Both the position numbers and the translations under genes were made by a program. Positions 45,267 to 54,850 of a DNA stretch of 64,000 nt are shown in pieces. Within the stretch, counting starts at the first letter, position 1. Every line of letters starts with the position of its first letter. Source of the DNA: Denitromonas iodatirespirans (GTDB taxonomy: Bacteria; Pseudomonadota; Gammaproteobacteria; Burkholderiales; Rhodocyclaceae). The stretch spans positions 1 to 64,000 of the forward strand of contig NZ_JAEKFT010000025.1 of NCBI RefSeq assembly GCF_018524365.1. The letters are read 5' to 3'. A model generated the notes under the pieces. That model did not search any database, had not been told where the DNA came from, and was given only the letters and a program-made list of their open reading frames with translations.

Positions 45267-46124
45267 ATGGCTCAGACCTGGATGACTGACACCCCCACCC
45301 CCCACGGCGCCGAGGCCTCGCCCCTCGGCCGCACCACCGCCTACCGCAACACCTACGCGCCGGAGTTGCTGTTCCCGGTCGACCGTGCGCCCAAGCGGGC
45401 CGAGATCGGCGTGGGCGAGACGCTGCCCTTCCATGGCGAGGACCTATGGAACGCCTACGAGCTGTCATGGCTCAACGCGCGCGGCAAGCCGGTGGTGGCG
45501 ATGGGCGAGTTCCGCGTGCCGGCCAGCTCGCCGCGATTGATCGAGTCGAAGTCGCTCAAGCTCTATCTGAATTCCTTCAACGCCAGCCGCTTCGAGGCCA
45601 TGGGCGAGGTCGAGGCGGTCATCGCGCGCGACCTGTCGGCCGCCGCCGGTGCGCCGGTGGATGTACAACTGCAGTCGCTGCACCGGGTCGAACGCCAGGT
45701 GACAAGCCTGCCCGGCACATTGATCGACGATCTGGAGGTCGACATCACCGACTACCACCCGGCGCCGGCCCTGCTGCGCGCGGATGCCGATGCCGCGCCG
45801 GTGTCCGAAACCCTGGTCTCGCACCTGCTCAAGTCCAACTGCCTGGTTACCGGCCAGCCGGATTGGGCGACGGTGTATGTGAACTACACCGGCGCGCCGA
45901 TCGACCGTGCCGGCCTGTTGCGCTACATCGTCTCCTTCCGCGAGCACAACGAGTTCCACGAGCAATGCGTCGAGCGCATGTTCTGCGACCTGATGGCACG
46001 CTGCGCGCCGAGCCGGCTTGAGGTGTGGGCGCGCTACACCCGCCGCGGCGGGCTGGACATCAACCCCTGGCGCAGCAGCGTGGCGGGCGCGCCGCCGCTC
46101 AATCAGGGCGACCCGCGCCAGTGA
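45267..46124 (+). CDS. queF: NADPH-dependent 7-cyano-7-deazaguanine reductase
   Basis: 285 residues from the ATG at 45267; the ATG at 45282 is equally possible and neither has a clear ribosome-binding site. Two-lobed (YqfF-type) Que[29 protein letters not shown], then [13 protein letters not shown], the catalytic Cys in [15 protein letters not shown], and [17 protein letters not shown]. It reduces preQ0 to preQ1 for queuosine. Divergent from the ABC permease. Confidence 0.96.
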   Translation: MAQTWMTDTPTPHGAEASPLGRTTAYRNTYAPELLFPVDRAPKRAEIGVGETLPFHGEDLWNAYELSWLNARGKPVVAMGEFRVPASSPRLIESKSLKLYLNSFNASRFEAMGEVEAVIARDLSAAAGAPVDVQLQSLHRVERQVTSLPGTLIDDLEVDITDYHPAPALLRADADAAPVSETLVSHLLKSNCLVTGQPDWATVYVNYTGAPIDRAGLLRYIVSFREHNEFHEQCVERMFCDLMARCAPSRLEVWARYTRRGGLDINPWRSSVAGAPPLNQGDPRQ

Positions 46125-46188
46125 GGCGAGGGTCAACGCGTGGCGCGATGGTGCGTTGATTACACAGGATCTTTCTAGGAGTGCTGTC

Positions 46189-46755
46189 ATGAACCCGATA
46201 CGTTGGCACCGCCTTCCAGCCATCATCGGCTTGAGCGCCCTGATGGCGCTGCCCGCGCCGGTGCTGGCCGATCCGCCGCCACACGCGCCAGCCCATGGCT
46301 GGCGCAAGAAGCACGACCCCTACTACATCGGTTACACCGGCCGCCAATGGGAGCGCGACTACGGCATCATCGACGGCCGCTGCAGCACCGAGGCGGTGGG
46401 CGCGGTGGTCGGCGGTGTCATCGGTGGGGCCATCGGCTCGACCGTGGGCCAGGGCGACGGCCGGCGCATCGCCATCGTGCTGGGCACGGTGATCGGCTCG
46501 GTGGTCGGCGCCAGCGCAGCGCGCGAACTGGGCGATGTGGACCGGGCCTGCCTGGGCCATGCGTTGGAGTTGAGTGCCGACCGCCATCGGGTGAGCTGGC
46601 GCAACCCCGACACCGGAATCGATTATCTGCTGACCCCGGTGCGCAGCTTCAAGCAGGATGGTCGGCCGTGCCGCGAGTTCGACCTGAGCGCCGCCGGCAA
46701 GGCCCACCGTCGCGTGGCCTGCAGCGCGGGCGACGGCCGCTGGCAGATGCGCTGA
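46189..46755 (+). CDS. Exported glycine-zipper (2TM) surface-type protein
   Basis: 188 residues with TAGGAG ahead of the ATG and a signal peptide cleaved after LADP (about 28). A glycine zipper (AVGAVVGGVIGGAIGSTVGQ and VLGTVIGSVVGASAA) occupies about 68-106. The C-terminus (VSWRNPDTGIDYLLTPVRSF, CREFDL) resembles RT0821/Lpp0805 surface proteins. Probably an envelope protein; function unknown. Confidence 0.8.
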   Translation: MNPIRWHRLPAIIGLSALMALPAPVLADPPPHAPAHGWRKKHDPYYIGYTGRQWERDYGIIDGRCSTEAVGAVVGGVIGGAIGSTVGQGDGRRIAIVLGTVIGSVVGASAARELGDVDRACLGHALELSADRHRVSWRNPDTGIDYLLTPVRSFKQDGRPCREFDLSAAGKAHRRVACSAGDGRWQMR

Positions 46756-46764
46756 GGAGCCCGC

Positions 46765-47397
46765 TCAGGCCGGCGGGCGGGGGGTGTCGCCGCTGTTGAT
46801 GCCGGCGGTGAGCACGAAGCGCATGGCCGCCTCGCGCGACATGTCGACCGGGGTGATCTGGTCGGTCGGCACGAACAGCGTGTAGCCGCCGATCTGGTAG
46901 CTCATCGGGAAATACACCGCCACCTCGCCCTCGCCGCCGATGCCTTCCGGCAGGTTGGCGAAATCGTTGCGGGTGACGAAGCCGACCAGGCGCATGGTGC
47001 TGCCCGGCAGGGTGACGACGACCACCTTGAGGCTCTCGGCGCTTTCGTCCTGGGTGACCATGGCGAAGAAATCGCGGATCGCCGAATAGATCGACTTGAC
47101 CATCGGCACCGACAGCATCGTGCCCTCGACACGCTCGAACAGCGCCCGGAAGACCCAGGCGCGCATCAGCAGGCCGACGGCGAAGATCATCAGCAGGCCG
47201 GCGATCACGCCGACGCCGGGCAGCTGCAGCAGCCGGCCGGCCGCGGAGGCGCGCCAGGCCTCGGGCAGCAGCAGATTCAGAGTCTGGTCGAAGAGTGTCT
47301 CGGCACTGCTGAAGATCCACACCAGCAAGTACAGCGTGGCGACGATCGGCACCACGGCGAGCAGGCCGCTGGCGAAGATCTTTCCGAGCGTTTTCAT
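46765..47397 (-). CDS. DUF502 inner-membrane protein
   Basis: 210 residues with two N-terminal membrane helices (VVPIVATLYLLVWIF and GVIAGLLMIFAVGLLM). The soluble domain has VPMVKSIYSAIRDFF, TRNDFANLPEG and VYFPMSYQIGGY then FVPTDQITPVDM, all typical of DUF502 (PF04367). Function unknown. It starts 16 bases after the ABC ATPase gene stop. In related bacteria this gene often precedes aspS; aspS is absent here. Confidence 0.9.
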   Translation of the reverse strand: MKTLGKIFASGLLAVVPIVATLYLLVWIFSSAETLFDQTLNLLLPEAWRASAAGRLLQLPGVGVIAGLLMIFAVGLLMRAWVFRALFERVEGTMLSVPMVKSIYSAIRDFFAMVTQDESAESLKVVVVTLPGSTMRLVGFVTRNDFANLPEGIGGEGEVAVYFPMSYQIGGYTLFVPTDQITPVDMSREAAMRFVLTAGINSGDTPRPPA

Positions 47398-47413
47398 GGG
47401 GTCGGGCTCCGGT

Positions 47414-48352
<939 letters not shown>

Positions 48353-48362
48353 GCGGGGCGCG

Positions 48363-48968
48363 TCAGCCGGGTGGGCGGGTGTCGACGAAGCTGTCGCGCG
48401 CGCCGAGCTTCGCCAGGAAGGCCTTCAGGCGCGGATGGCGTTCGCGCCACTTGAGCTCGGGCGCCCGCAGATCGAGGTACTCCAGCGCACAGCCGACGGC
48501 GATGTCGGCCAAGGAGATGCGCTCGCCATGGAACCAGTCGCCGGTCAATTGCGCTTCGAGGCGGATCAGCGCGCGTTCGATCTTGTCATGCTGGCGCGCC
48601 ACGTTGCTGGCCATGCGCGCTTCGGCGGGGCGCAGGGTCTCGAGGTAGGCGAGCACGGCGGCGTCGAGGATACCGTCGGCCAGTGCCTCGGTCTGGCGCA
48701 CCCGCACGGCCGACATGTTGTCCTGCGGGATCAGATGCGGCGGATGGTCGAGCGCTTCGAGAAAGCCGGCGATGACCGGCGAGTCGAAGAAGGTCTCGCC
48801 CTCGTCGGTTTCCAGCACCGGCACCTTGCCCAGCGGATTGAGCGCCGGCACCGAGGTGGCGGTCTCCCAGGGCGAGTCGACCACCAGTTCGAAGGGGATG
48901 TGCTTTTCGGCCAGCAGGATGCGGATCTTGCGCGCGTAGGGGCTGGTCAGCGAGGCGGTCAGTTTCAT
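48363..48968 (-). CDS. Glutathione S-transferase family protein
   Basis: 201 residues. The thioredoxin-like N-domain begins [21 protein letters not shown] with Ser9/Pro10 at the glutathione site. The cis-Pro/ESxAI-type region reads [20 protein letters not shown], and the all-helical C-domain (about 85-200) has [14 protein letters not shown]. Typical bacterial GST; substrate unknown. Twelve bases after the hydrolase gene. Confidence 0.92.
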   Translation of the reverse strand: MKLTASLTSPYARKIRILLAEKHIPFELVVDSPWETATSVPALNPLGKVPVLETDEGETFFDSPVIAGFLEALDHPPHLIPQDNMSAVRVRQTEALADGILDAAVLAYLETLRPAEARMASNVARQHDKIERALIRLEAQLTGDWFHGERISLADIAVGCALEYLDLRAPELKWRERHPRLKAFLAKLGARDSFVDTRPPG

Positions 48969-48980
48969 CTCACGCTCCTT

Positions 48981-49628
48981 TTACAAAGGCGCCCAGCGTT
49001 GATTGATGATGTCGCGGATGTGGTGCAGCTTGCCGTGGAAGAAATGGTCGGCGCCGGGCACCACGACGATCGGCAGCACCTGCGGGCGGGCCCAGTCGAG
49101 TACGTTGGTGAGTGCCACGGTCTCGTCCTGTTCGCCGTGGATGACCAGGGTGTCGGCCGGGACGGTTTCGGTGCTGTACTGGCGCGCGCCGGTCACTTCG
49201 CCGGTGGCCAGGCCGACCAGCACCATACGTCGGGCGGGTGTGACGCCGTCGGCCAGGCGCTTGGCCACGCGGGTCTGGACGAAACCCCCGAAGGAAAAGC
49301 CGCCCAGGGCCAGCGGCAGCATGCCCCAGCGCGAGTGCGCCCAGGCGATCACCGACAGCAGGTCTTCGGTCTCCGCGATGCCGTGGTCGTGCAGGCCCTC
49401 GCTCTTGCCCACACCGCGAAAATTGGGGCGCAGCGTGGCATAGCCCAGGTCGCGCAGGGTGCGCGCCAGGGTGTGGGCCACCTTGTTGGTGTTGGCGCCG
49501 CCGAACAAGGGGTGCGGGTGCGCCACCAGCGCGATGCCGCGCACCTCGGCGGGCGCATCGATCAGCACCTCGATGGTGCCGTCGGGGCCGTTGAGTAGGG
49601 CCGATTCGGTCGGCAGAGGCTTGTTCAT
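48981..49628 (-). CDS. Alpha/beta hydrolase
   Basis: 215 residues. VAHPHPLFGGANTNKVAHTL is the diagnostic N-terminal HPHP motif of the small bacterial hydrolase family YP-type. LRPNFRGVGKSEG, the nucleophile elbow GGFSFGGFV, HGEQDETV with the acid, and ADHFFHGKLH with the catalytic His follow. Cytoplasmic; substrate unknown. It lies between the ferredoxin and GST genes at spacings of 10 and 12 bases. Confidence 0.9.
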   Translation of the reverse strand: MNKPLPTESALLNGPDGTIEVLIDAPAEVRGIALVAHPHPLFGGANTNKVAHTLARTLRDLGYATLRPNFRGVGKSEGLHDHGIAETEDLLSVIAWAHSRWGMLPLALGGFSFGGFVQTRVAKRLADGVTPARRMVLVGLATGEVTGARQYSTETVPADTLVIHGEQDETVALTNVLDWARPQVLPIVVVPGADHFFHGKLHHIRDIINQRWAPL

Positions 49629-49638
49629 GGGCCGCTCC

Positions 49639-49947
49639 TCAGATGCGCAGACGCTTGACCTCGCGGCCGCCGACCAGGTGCTCGTCGATGATCTCGTCGA
49701 TGTCTTCCTTGTCGACGTAGGTGTACCAGACCTCCTCGGGATAGACGACCAGCACCGGGCCTTCGTCGCAGCGGTCGAGACAGCCGGCCTTGTTGATGCG
49801 CACCTTGCCCTTGCCCTTCAGGCCGAGCTTGGCGATGCGCTCCTTGGCGTAGGTCTGCAGCTCACTGGCGCCGTGGTTGTTGCAGCAGGTGTCGCCCGCT
49901 TCGCGCTGGTTGCAGCAGAAGAAGACATGGTGGGAAAAATAGCTCAT
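49639..49947 (-). CDS. [2Fe-2S] thioredoxin-like ferredoxin
   Basis: 102 residues. Cysteines in FFCCNQREAGDTCC and GCLDRCDEGPVLVVYP match the CX8-10C...CX3C pattern of thioredoxin-like 2Fe-2S ferredoxins. The length and EEVWYTYVDKEDIDEI segment are usual. It is an electron carrier of unknown partner. A TATAAT on the minus strand lies at 49975, 28 bases ahead of the ATG. Confidence 0.92.
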   Translation of the reverse strand: MSYFSHHVFFCCNQREAGDTCCNNHGASELQTYAKERIAKLGLKGKGKVRINKAGCLDRCDEGPVLVVYPEEVWYTYVDKEDIDEIIDEHLVGGREVKRLRI

Positions 49948-50000
49948 GGGGCGGGTCTCCGGTCAGTGAGGCCCATTATAGCCATGCCCCGGGCGGCGCT

Positions 50001-51059
50001 TCAGCGGCCGCCGCCGCGGCGCAGGTTGACCGCGCTCAGATAGGTCAGCGCGAGAAAGGGCCACAGGCTGGCGACCAACTGGGTGAGGCCGTTGAAGTTG
50101 AGGAAGTGGCCCTGGTTGATGAGCGCCTGGTTGAAGCTCAGGTAGGGGTTCTCGGGGGTGACATTGACCAGCACGGTGCCGGCCAGCAGGGCGATGGCGG
50201 CCAGGGTCTGGCGCAGCGCGGCGGGCAGTGCCAGGGCGGCGGCGAGCACCGGCAGGCCGGCGCCCAGGCCGGCGATGGCGCCGGGGGTCAGCCACAGCAA
50301 CGGTCGCGGCGGCATGTAGAAGCTGGTGGCGGCCAGCGTGCGGGCGGCCAGCCCGAGGGCGATCAGCACGACGATGGTCAGCGAGAAGCGCTGCAGGCAG
50401 GCACGCGCCACCAGCCCGGCGGCGACCAGGTGGGCGGCGACCACGGCCGCCTCCAGGCGCATGAAACGCTCGGGGCTGAAGGGCAGCGGGGCCGGCAGGT
50501 CGAACAGCCGGCGCAGGTCGCCGACGGCGAACAGCAGGCTGTCGGGCGAGAGCTGGGCGAGCAGCCACAGCGCCAGCAGCACCACGCCGACATCGCCCAG
50601 ATGGCCGTCGAGAATGCGCTTTTCATGCCACTGGTGCAGCCAGCCGCGGGTGTCGAAGATGCGCCGCCCGAGCGCCGCGCCGAGCAGCGCGCCGAGGGCA
50701 CCGCCGATGATGTTGGCGCCCAGATCGACGTTGGAGGCCACGCGCGTCGGCAGCAGGGTCTGCAGCGTCTCCAGCGACAGGCTCAGTGCGGCGCACAGCA
50801 GCACGCTCAGTGCCACCGCCCGCGGGCGCGGCCAGTGCGCCGGCCACGCGGCGGTGAGCACGAAGCCGAGCGGGATGAAGCCCAGCACGTTGAGGATGAT
50901 GTCTTCGATGCGGTAGTAGCGCGGCCACGGGGCGAGCAGGAAGTCGAACAGGGGCAAGCCCTGTACGCGCCAGCCGCTGAACGGATGGAGGCAGGCATAG
51001 GCGACCAGCAGGCCGTAGGCCAGGCTCAGGTAGCGGGGCAGCTGGGTGGAAGCGCGCAC
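50001..51059 (-). CDS. VanZ-family membrane protein
   Basis: 352 residues with about ten hydrophobic segments. The VanZ-like part occupies about 15-130: HPFSGW, then EDIILNVLGFIPLGFVL, ETLQTLLPTRVASNVDLGAN and GGALGALLG. The C-terminal half (about 155-340) consists of further helices without motif. VanZ proteins affect glycopeptide sensitivity in some Gram-positives; the role here is unknown. It is 53 bases ahead of the ferredoxin gene. Confidence 0.85.
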   Translation of the reverse strand: MRASTQLPRYLSLAYGLLVAYACLHPFSGWRVQGLPLFDFLLAPWPRYYRIEDIILNVLGFIPLGFVLTAAWPAHWPRPRAVALSVLLCAALSLSLETLQTLLPTRVASNVDLGANIIGGALGALLGAALGRRIFDTRGWLHQWHEKRILDGHLGDVGVVLLALWLLAQLSPDSLLFAVGDLRRLFDLPAPLPFSPERFMRLEAAVVAAHLVAAGLVARACLQRFSLTIVVLIALGLAARTLAATSFYMPPRPLLWLTPGAIAGLGAGLPVLAAALALPAALRQTLAAIALLAGTVLVNVTPENPYLSFNQALINQGHFLNFNGLTQLVASLWPFLALTYLSAVNLRRGGGR

Positions 51060-51140
51060 ACGTCGGGCGGTCGGAGACCGGACTGCGAAGATGGCCCGAT
51101 TGTACGCGCAGCGGCCCGCAGCGGCGGGCCGGCGGGGTGC

Positions 51141-51623
51141 TCAGGCGGCAGGCGAGCCCAGGCGCGGGGCTTTGACGCGGGCGAGCAGCGTGGCCGGTTT
51201 GGCCGCGGCGATCAGCGCGTCCCAGTCCACCGCGTCGAGCGTGTTCTTGACCAGCAGGCCGAGGTCGGTGTCGCCTTCCATGATCAGGCGGCGGCTGAAG
51301 AACAGGGTGTCGGCATCTTCCTCGCGCAGCGCCAGGGCGAGGTAGTCGCGGGTGGCGGCACGCAGCGTCAGGTCGGCGCGCTGGCGGTCGAAGCGCGGGC
51401 GGAAGCCGCGCGCGCTGAGCGTGAAGCGCAGGCTCAGGCCGGCGTCGGTGACGTCGAGCTGCAGGCGCTTGCCGGTCAGCGGTTCGAGATCGTCCCTGGG
51501 CAGGATGCGGCCGAGCGCCAGGTTCAGCGCACCGACCAGTGCCAGCGTGGGCGGCAGTTGCGGCAGGCGGGCGACCACACGGCCGACGAGAGGGGGCACA
51601 CGAAAGGCGGGGATGTTGGCCAT
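51141..51623 (-). CDS. ubiT: Ubiquinone biosynthesis accessory factor UbiT (SCP2 domain)
   Basis: 160 residues from the ATG at 51623, which has GGAG eight bases upstream. SCP2 lipid-binding domain: ALNLALGRILPRDDLEPLTGKR, LTLRAATRDYLALALREEDADTLFFSRRL-type segment and MEGDTDLGLLVKNTLD. UbiT is needed with UbiU/UbiV for oxygen-independent ubiquinone synthesis and likely carries the lipid precursors. It follows ubiV by 22 bases. Confidence 0.9.
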   Translation of the reverse strand: MANIPAFRVPPLVGRVVARLPQLPPTLALVGALNLALGRILPRDDLEPLTGKRLQLDVTDAGLSLRFTLSARGFRPRFDRQRADLTLRAATRDYLALALREEDADTLFFSRRLIMEGDTDLGLLVKNTLDAVDWDALIAAAKPATLLARVKAPRLGSPAA

Positions 51624-51645
51624 GGGAGTCTCCATGACGCCGCGC

Positions 51646-52557
51646 TCAGGCGGCGGCGACGTATTGTTCGAGGCCGGGCTTGCCATGCCAGAAGCCATTG
51701 CAGGGCGCTTCGGGCATCAGGGCCTGGGACTGGGCGAAGGCGTCGGCGGGGGCGATCTCGCCGTCGATGGCGCGGCGGAACAGGCTCAGCAGTTCGGACA
51801 TGTGCTCGGACTGCGGCAGTACGCGCAGCACGTCGACGCCGGAGGCCCGCAGTGCCGGCAGATCGCCGAGCAGGTTGTAGACCTTGGCCGACTGGGTCTG
51901 GATGCCGTTGAGCGTCAGGAAGGCCTCGCCCTCGCGCGTTTTCAGCGGCATGCCCTCGGCGTGCTGCAGGCAGCGGAACTCGCAGGTGTCTTTTTGCAGG
52001 TTGAAGTGGCGGGCCGTGAAACAACGCGCCGAGTAGGCCAGCGGCAGGCGGCCATAGGCGGTGACTTCGACCTCGGGACGCGGATCGCTGGCGGCGAGCA
52101 GGCCGTCCATGGCCTCGCGCGCCATCTCGGGCGGCACGGCCCAGCGCGTGGCGCCTTGCTCGGCGAACACATTCATGGTCTCGGGATTGAACACGTTGAG
52201 CGTCGGACCGGCGACCCAGTGCGTGTGGCCGGCGCCGATCAGCGCCTGCACCGCGGCCATGTCGTTGGCCTCGACGCGGAAGTCGGGCTGGCCGACCAGC
52301 TTGCGCAGCACTTTGAGGTCCGACTCGGATTCGATCAGCACCAGCGAGGAGAACACCACTTCCTTGCCGGCCTCGGCGAGCACGCGCGCCACGTCGAACC
52401 AGTCGTCTAGGCGCATTTCATGGCGGCGCGAGCATACCGATTCGCCGACGTAGACGATGTCGACCGGCGACTCGGCCACGTGGCCGTAGAAGTCCATCAT
52501 GGCTTGGCGCGGCCAGTAGTATTGATGCGGTCCGAGCGCGAGTTTCATTTGGGTCAT
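51646..52557 (-). CDS. ubiV: Oxygen-independent ubiquinone hydroxylation protein UbiV
   Basis: 303 residues from MTQMKLALGPHQYYWP; homologues begin at the second Met (52548). U32 peptidase-like protein with an Fe-S cluster. Expected ligands are present: Cys in VGESVCSRRHEMR, then ARCFTARHF and DTCEFRCLQH. With UbiU it performs O2-independent hydroxylations of the ubiquinone ring. Gene order here is ubiU, ubiV, ubiT on the minus strand. Confidence 0.94.
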   Translation of the reverse strand: MTQMKLALGPHQYYWPRQAMMDFYGHVAESPVDIVYVGESVCSRRHEMRLDDWFDVARVLAEAGKEVVFSSLVLIESESDLKVLRKLVGQPDFRVEANDMAAVQALIGAGHTHWVAGPTLNVFNPETMNVFAEQGATRWAVPPEMAREAMDGLLAASDPRPEVEVTAYGRLPLAYSARCFTARHFNLQKDTCEFRCLQHAEGMPLKTREGEAFLTLNGIQTQSAKVYNLLGDLPALRASGVDVLRVLPQSEHMSELLSLFRRAIDGEIAPADAFAQSQALMPEAPCNGFWHGKPGLEQYVAAA

Positions 52558-52666
52558 TGGTGATTCGTGATGGGGGATGGGTGGCGTGATGGCTTGGGTG
52601 GGTGGTTCGACATGCGCGCAGGCACGGCGTCGTGTCCAATCGCCAATACCCAATTACCAGTCACCT

Positions 52667-53680
52667 TCATTTCCACGGCCGGTAGTAAGCGCCGAGCGTG
52701 TGGCTCTGGCCTTCGGAGACGTTGTTGAGCGCCGCCATCCAGTCGGGCTGGACGGCGAAGCGCTCGCCGTCGGTCTTGAGGCGGTCGATGGCGGCGCGCC
52801 ACACGCGGGTGACCTGCTGCACATAGGCCGGGCTGCGCTGGCGGCCTTCGATCTTGATGGCGCGCACGCCGGCGCGGGCCAGGTCGGGCAGCAGTTCGAG
52901 GGTGTTCAGGCTGGTCGGCTCTTCGATGGCGTAGTAGGTCTCGTCGCCGACGCCGAAGCGGCCCTTGCACAGCGTGGGGTAGCCGGCGCGTTCGTCATCG
53001 GCGAAGCGGTCGATGAGGATGCCGTTGAGCCGGGTCTCCATGCCTTTGGGCGTCTGCTCCCAGCGCACATGCTTGCCCGGCGAGCAGGCGCCGTTGCAGT
53101 TGGGCGACTCGCCGGTGGCATAGGCCGACAGCGAGCAACGCCCCTCGACCATCACGCACAACCCGCCGAATCCGAAGACCTCGATCTCCACCGAGGTGTT
53201 GGCGATCACATGCGCCACCTGCGGCAGCGACAGCACGCGCGGCAGCACGGCGCGCTGGATGCCGAACTGGTCGCGGTAGAAGTTGATCGCCTCGTAGCTG
53301 GTGGCCGAGCCCTGTACCGACAGATGCAGGCGCAGGTCCGGATGGGTGCGGTTGGCGTAGCGCATCAGGCCCGGGTCGGCGAGGATCACCGCGTCCACGC
53401 CCATGTCGGCGGCGCTGTCGATGGTGCGGGTCCACTCCGGCCAGTTGCCGGCCTGCGGATAGGTGTTGAGCGCCAGCAAGACCTTGCGGCCGCGTTCGTG
53501 GGCATAGCGGATGCCCTCGCGCATGCTGGCATCGGTGAAGTTCAGGCCGGTGAAGTTGCGCGCGTTGGTGGCGTTCTTGAAGCCGACATAGACGCAGTCG
53601 GCGCCCGCGTCGACCGCGGTTTTCAGGGCGGGCAGGCTGCCGGCGGGGCAGACGAGTTCGATCGGATGGGTGGCAGTCAT
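52667..53680 (-). CDS. ubiU: Oxygen-independent ubiquinone hydroxylation protein UbiU
   Basis: 337 residues, U32 family: ELVCPAGSLPALKTAVDAGAD and VYVGFKN at the N-terminus, then FGFGGLCVMVEGRCSLSAY, PNCNGACSPG and LCKGRF, which supply the 4Fe-4S cysteines and the U32 signature. It is the partner of UbiV. The set indicates ubiquinone synthesis without oxygen, consistent with a denitrifying or facultative life style. A 109-base AT/GC mixed spacer separates it from ubiV. Confidence 0.94.
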   Translation of the reverse strand: MTATHPIELVCPAGSLPALKTAVDAGADCVYVGFKNATNARNFTGLNFTDASMREGIRYAHERGRKVLLALNTYPQAGNWPEWTRTIDSAADMGVDAVILADPGLMRYANRTHPDLRLHLSVQGSATSYEAINFYRDQFGIQRAVLPRVLSLPQVAHVIANTSVEIEVFGFGGLCVMVEGRCSLSAYATGESPNCNGACSPGKHVRWEQTPKGMETRLNGILIDRFADDERAGYPTLCKGRFGVGDETYYAIEEPTSLNTLELLPDLARAGVRAIKIEGRQRSPAYVQQVTRVWRAAIDRLKTDGERFAVQPDWMAALNNVSEGQSHTLGAYYRPWK

Positions 53681-53784
53681 GGCGGCGGCAAGAAAAAGTG
53701 CCGCCAGAGTCTATGCCTTGGGACGAGGAGGGGGATTGATGCGTGTCAATCGCCGGGCCGTGGCCGCCACCGCCGTCCGGAAAC

Positions 53785-53815
53785 GACAACGCCCATGCGG
53801 GGCATGGGCGTTGTC
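53785..53815. terminator. Long perfect hairpin, probable terminator
   Basis: GACAACGCCCATGC pairs with GCATGGGCGTTGTC over a 3-base loop (14-bp stem). It lies 41 bases past the PEP-CTERM stop on the minus strand. T-runs are short, so termination strength is uncertain. Confidence 0.7.
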
Positions 53816-53855
53816 TTTCCTCACCGGCGCGCTGACGCGCCGGATGGCGGAGGAA

Positions 53856-54662
53856 TTACTGCTTGCGGCGCGACAGACCCAGGCCGACCAGGGCCAGACC
53901 GGCCAGCACCAGGGTGCCCGGTTCCGGGATCGGGTTGCTCACGGAGCCTTCCGGCACGGCCGAGAAGCGCAGCGTGCCGCCGGCCACCAGGAACTCACCG
54001 AAACCGTCACCGAAGAAGGTCACGGAGGTGAAGGTGCTGGTGTCGTCGATGGCGCCGATGAAGTTGGTGAAGCTGTTGGCAGCGACCACGCCCGGGTTGT
54101 CGTTGGCCGACAGGGCGTTGGCGGTCAGGAAGGCATTGCCGCCGTCGAAGGCGATCCACAGGCCGGAGCCGGTGGCGGGCACGCCGAAGTCGGACTGGAC
54201 GTCGGCCGGACGGGTGCCGGTGGTGCAGCAGGTGGCCCAGTCGCCGATCTCGAAGCCCAGTGCATTGACGGCGGAGGAGAAGGTGAAGGTCACGCCGGAG
54301 CCGAAGCCGGGGATGTCGCCCGGTTGGTCCAGACCAATGCCCGGGTTGATGTTGATGACGTCACCGGTGGTGGTGATGCCGTTGCTGGTGTAGGCGCTGC
54401 CGAAGGAAGCGGCGCTGCCGTTCGGGCGGGTGATGGTGACGGTGGCCGGGTTGCCGTTCAGGTCGGTGTAGTTGTACACGCTGGTGCCAGCGACGATCTG
54501 GGCGGTGCCGACCGAGCCGCCAGCGGCGACGACGGTGGAATCGAACTGGCTGATGCCGTTGGCGATGGTGTCGTTGAACACGTTCGGCAAGGCGTAGGCT
54601 TGGGCCGACAGGGCCATCAGGCCGGCAGCGGCTGCGGTCGGAAGAAGTTTGTTGAACAACAT
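53856..54662 (-). CDS. PEP-CTERM sorting domain protein
   Basis: 268 residues. Signal peptide MLFNKLLPTAAAAGLMALS, cleaved after AYA. The mature part is Gly/Ser/Thr/Asn-rich and beta-predicted (QSDFGVPATGSGLWIAF, FIGAIDDTSTFTSVTFFGDG). The C-terminus is a complete PEP-CTERM tail: NPIPEPGTLVLAGLALVGLG then SRRKQ. Exosortase cleaves this tail for surface or matrix export; no exosortase gene is in the window. Transcription probably starts from the sigma54 promoter at 54718-54734. Such proteins are linked to floc or biofilm matrix. Confidence 0.93.
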   Translation of the reverse strand: MLFNKLLPTAAAAGLMALSAQAYALPNVFNDTIANGISQFDSTVVAAGGSVGTAQIVAGTSVYNYTDLNGNPATVTITRPNGSAASFGSAYTSNGITTTGDVININPGIGLDQPGDIPGFGSGVTFTFSSAVNALGFEIGDWATCCTTGTRPADVQSDFGVPATGSGLWIAFDGGNAFLTANALSANDNPGVVAANSFTNFIGAIDDTSTFTSVTFFGDGFGEFLVAGGTLRFSAVPEGSVSNPIPEPGTLVLAGLALVGLGLSRRKQ

Positions 54663-54691
54663 GGCGACATGCTCCTGTGTTATTTGTTTGA

Positions 54692-54710
54692 CGCGAGAAA
54701 ATCCCTCGCG
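54692..54710 (-). other. Inverted repeat in the PEP-CTERM leader
   Basis: CGCGAG and CTCGCG form a 6-bp stem with a 7-base loop between the sigma54 promoter and the AGGAG ribosome-binding site of the PEP-CTERM gene. Confidence 0.4.
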
Positions 54711-54717
54711 GCAGTGA

Positions 54718-54734
54718 TAGCAGGGAACGTGCCA
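54718..54734 (-). promoter_or_regulatory. Sigma54 (-24/-12) promoter for the PEP-CTERM gene
   Basis: Minus-strand TGGCACGTTCCCTGCTA matches the TGGCACG-N4-TTGC consensus at all -24 positions and three of four -12 positions, with exactly ten bases between GG and GC. It lies 56 bases ahead of the ATG and just after the symporter terminator. Confidence 0.85.
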
Positions 54735-54737
54735 CTT

Positions 54738-54764
54738 TTTTAAAACACCCGTTTTTCAACGGGT
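54738..54764 (-). terminator. Rho-independent terminator of the symporter gene
   Basis: ACCCGTT-GAAA-AACGGGT stem followed on the minus strand by GTTTTAAAAAAG, 87 bases past the symporter stop and directly upstream of the sigma54 promoter. Confidence 0.7.
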
Positions 54765-54850
54765 TACAGGCTGTCGCCTGCGTGCGATTTCGAGAAGTGT
54801 AAAGAATGTTGACGATGGCGCGGACCGGTCGCCAGTCCGCGCCAATGCGT

